A stretch of DNA of 7,112 bases from contig CAZYPH010000110.1 of assembly GCA_964649095.1 (NCBI GenBank), forward strand, positions 1 through 7,112. Reading direction: 5' to 3'. The stretch comes from CAZYPH01 sp964649095 (lineage in GTDB: Bacteria > Bdellovibrionota > UBA1018 > UBA923). The position numbers and the translations under genes were made by a program. Below, piece after piece: positions 5,923 through 7,112 of the stretch. Each line of letters begins with the position of its first letter. Position 1 is the stretch's first letter. Under the pieces are notes generated by a model. It had not been told where the DNA came from, did no database searches, and worked only from the letters and a program-made list of their open reading frames with translations.

Positions 5923-6703
5923 CCGTCCATTGCGTTGGGTCGTACCAATTTTCCGTAAAATCTACCCATAGTGACAACCAAACTACCATGGCTTGGCCCC
6001 GTACGTTGCGGTACGGTACAAAGCCCCAAAAACGAGAGTCTTGGCTGTTATCGCGATTGTCACCCATCACAAATAAGTGGTCTGGTGGCACAATCGTTTC
6101 AGCATGGTTCTCAGCAATGAACGTGTTGTCGTCCAACATGATGTAGTGGGGCTTTTGAGTGGTGCGGTTGGGCTCTTGTAAAATACGCACCGACTGGCTG
6201 TCGTGGTCTTTGGCCATCATTTCAAAAAAATCTTTTGTTGCTGATTCGGCAACTGGCGTTTGCGGTAGGGCTACGTCGTTCACATAAACAACTTTTTCGC
6301 GCACTTTAATGCGATCACCCGGTACACCGATAACACGTTTGATGTAATGCACCGATTCATCTTTGGGGTATTTGAACACGATCACATCGCCGCTTTTTGG
6401 GGGATCGCGCTTTACTAAGTAGAGTGGTTCATCCGTAAAAAAATCACTAAAGGGTAATTTAAAGCCGTAAGCAAACTTGTTCACGAAGATACGATCACCT
6501 ACCATGAGAGTAGGAATCATGCTGCCCGATGGAATAATAAACGCCTCAATTAAACTAGAGCGCACCATCATTACCAAAAGTAAGGCCAAACCAAAGGATT
6601 TGATATGGTCGAGGATCATTTGTTTTTTGGTTTGAATTTTGTTGGGCGCGACTGGGGTGGTTTCTGGGGCGGTGGCTTTAGCGTCTTTAGATTCTTGTGA
6701 CAT
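5882..6703 (-). CDS. lepB: Signal peptidase I
   Basis: This membrane-bound serine protease removes signal peptides from exported pre-proteins at the periplasmic face. The 273-residue product has a polar N-terminus (1-28), a transmembrane helix (about 36-57), the nucleophile box PSGSMIPTL with catalytic S61, the general-base lysine K122 in YIKRVIGVPGD, and the conserved GDNRDNSQDSR box (214-224). Between them lies a longer insert (about 145-205) of the sort seen in Gram-negative enzymes. It is shorter than E. coli LepB (324), which has two membrane helices; here I see one. The ATG at 6703 has no visible Shine-Dalgarno sequence; the first conserved segment lies well downstream, so a later start is conceivable but no better candidate is seen. 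The 3' end overlaps the convergent CFI-box gene by 41 bases with no terminator between them. Divergent from the lptG-type gene. Confidence 0.95.
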   Translation of the reverse strand: MSQESKDAKATAPETTPVAPNKIQTKKQMILDHIKSFGLALLLVMMVRSSLIEAFIIPSGSMIPTLMVGDRIFVNKFAYGFKLPFSDFFTDEPLYLVKRDPPKSGDVIVFKYPKDESVHYIKRVIGVPGDRIKVREKVVYVNDVALPQTPVAESATKDFFEMMAKDHDSQSVRILQEPNRTTQKPHYIMLDDNTFIAENHAETIVPPDHLFVMGDNRDNSQDSRFWGFVPYRNVRGQAMVVWLSLWVDFTENWYDPTQWTATFHPSRFGLSIE

Positions 6704-6792
6704 AGTTGTTCAAACGCTAGCGCAGTACACACGGATTTTGAATTAAATAGTACGGTTACAGCAAACCCACAGTGGTGAGATTTGGCATTCGT
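6704..6792. other. Divergent intergenic region between lepB and the lptG-type gene
   Basis: These 89 bases must hold the start signals of both genes. I find no convincing -35/-10 pair in either direction. Visible are an A/T-rich core (6736-6749), an 8-base palindrome CGCTAGCG (6715-6722) close to lepB, and GGTGAGA (6774-6780), which lies 12 bases before the plus-strand ATG, rather far for a ribosome binding site. Confidence 0.4.
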
Positions 6793-7112
6793 ATGAAAAT
6801 TATTGACCGTTATATCGTAGTCGAATTTTTAAAATATTTTGTGTTGGCGCTGTTGGTATTGACGACAGTCTTTTTTATTTCAGAGTATCTGCGCGGCGTA
6901 TGGGATGCCGACGTGTCACCATTAGTAGTTTTGCGCTACTCGGCTTATTTGATTCCGCATACGATGTGCCAAATGGTGCCACCAGCTGCGATGTTGGGGA
7001 CCGCCGTGTCGTTGTCACTCATGAATCGAAAAAATGAATTAACAGCTATTCAGGCTTCAGGCATTGGGGTTGTGCATATCTCTGTTCTTATTTTGGTTTC
7101 CGTATTTGTGGC
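6793..7112 (+). CDS. lptG: LptF/LptG-family LPS export permease, probably LptG (N-terminal part, cut by window edge)
   Basis: The open frame from ATG 6793 covers 106 complete codons and runs off the right edge. It begins MKIIDRYIVVEFLKYF, the typical N-terminus of this permease family, followed by a first membrane helix (about 14-31) and, after a short periplasmic stretch, further hydrophobic segments at about 44-56, 61-77 and 92 onward. NELTAIQASGI (81-91) is the conserved cytoplasmic segment; the 'NEL..QASG' form fits LptG better than LptF, which tends to 'SEM..LRACG'. LptF and LptG with the ATPase LptB extract LPS from the inner membrane and push it to the LptC-A-D bridge. A GTG at 6775 is in frame but would add six residues not expected in the family. 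Family is firm, LptG over LptF moderately so. Confidence 0.85.
   Translation, partial: MKIIDRYIVVEFLKYFVLALLVLTTVFFISEYLRGVWDADVSPLVVLRYSAYLIPHTMCQMVPPAAMLGTAVSLSLMNRKNELTAIQASGIGVVHISVLILVSVFV

Noticed and set aside
6715..6722. Palindrome CGCTAGCG as an operator
   Set aside because: Eight bases are too short to distinguish from chance and no second copy is seen nearby.
1..7112. Mobile elements, CRISPR, tRNA or rRNA genes
   Set aside because: No transposase, repeat-spacer array, tRNA-like cloverleaf or rRNA segment was noticed by reading both strands.

Overview
The window reads as chromosomal DNA of a Gram-negative bacterium. LptG-type lipopolysaccharide export permease, a beta-barrel-like secreted protein, a DksA with the classic zinc finger, GalU and a Gram-negative-style LepB all point to a diderm cell. 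A protein with a C-terminal CFI-box, moderate base composition and the mix of housekeeping genes suggest a deltaproteobacterium in the old sense, possibly Bdellovibrionota. That placement is inference from protein flavour only; no rRNA or other marker is present.

Layout. Bases 1-507 (minus strand) hold the N-terminal part of a secreted, probably outer-membrane barrel protein that runs off the left edge. It is transcribed from a good sigma70-type promoter in the 102-base gap 508-609, divergently from dksA (610-984, plus). The gap 985-1129 contains a strong intrinsic terminator and, overlapping it, a competing upstream hairpin, then the ribosome binding site of galU (1130-2053). A secreted protein of unknown function (2082-3008) follows, ending 2 bases before priA (3011-5035). 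Eight bases after priA begins a zinc-ribbon/CFI-box protein (5044-5922), whose 3' end overlaps by 41 bases the 3' end of the convergent signal peptidase gene lepB (5882-6703, minus). Divergent from lepB across 89 bases is an lptG-type gene (6793-, plus), cut by the right edge.

How it fits together. Plus-strand genes from galU to the CFI-box gene are packed like one transcription unit: sugar-nucleotide synthesis, an unknown secreted protein, replication restart, an unknown zinc-ribbon protein. lepB and lptG both serve envelope biogenesis (signal peptide removal, LPS transport), as does galU (UDP-glucose for envelope glycans). DksA would tune transcription during starvation.

This is mostly core genome. 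I see no mobile element, CRISPR array, tRNA, rRNA or prophage. The points most worth a second look are the mutually exclusive hairpins between dksA and galU, the promoter with an exact TATAAT set so close to the CFI-box gene that its transcript may be leaderless, the CFI-box protein itself, and its antisense overlap with lepB.
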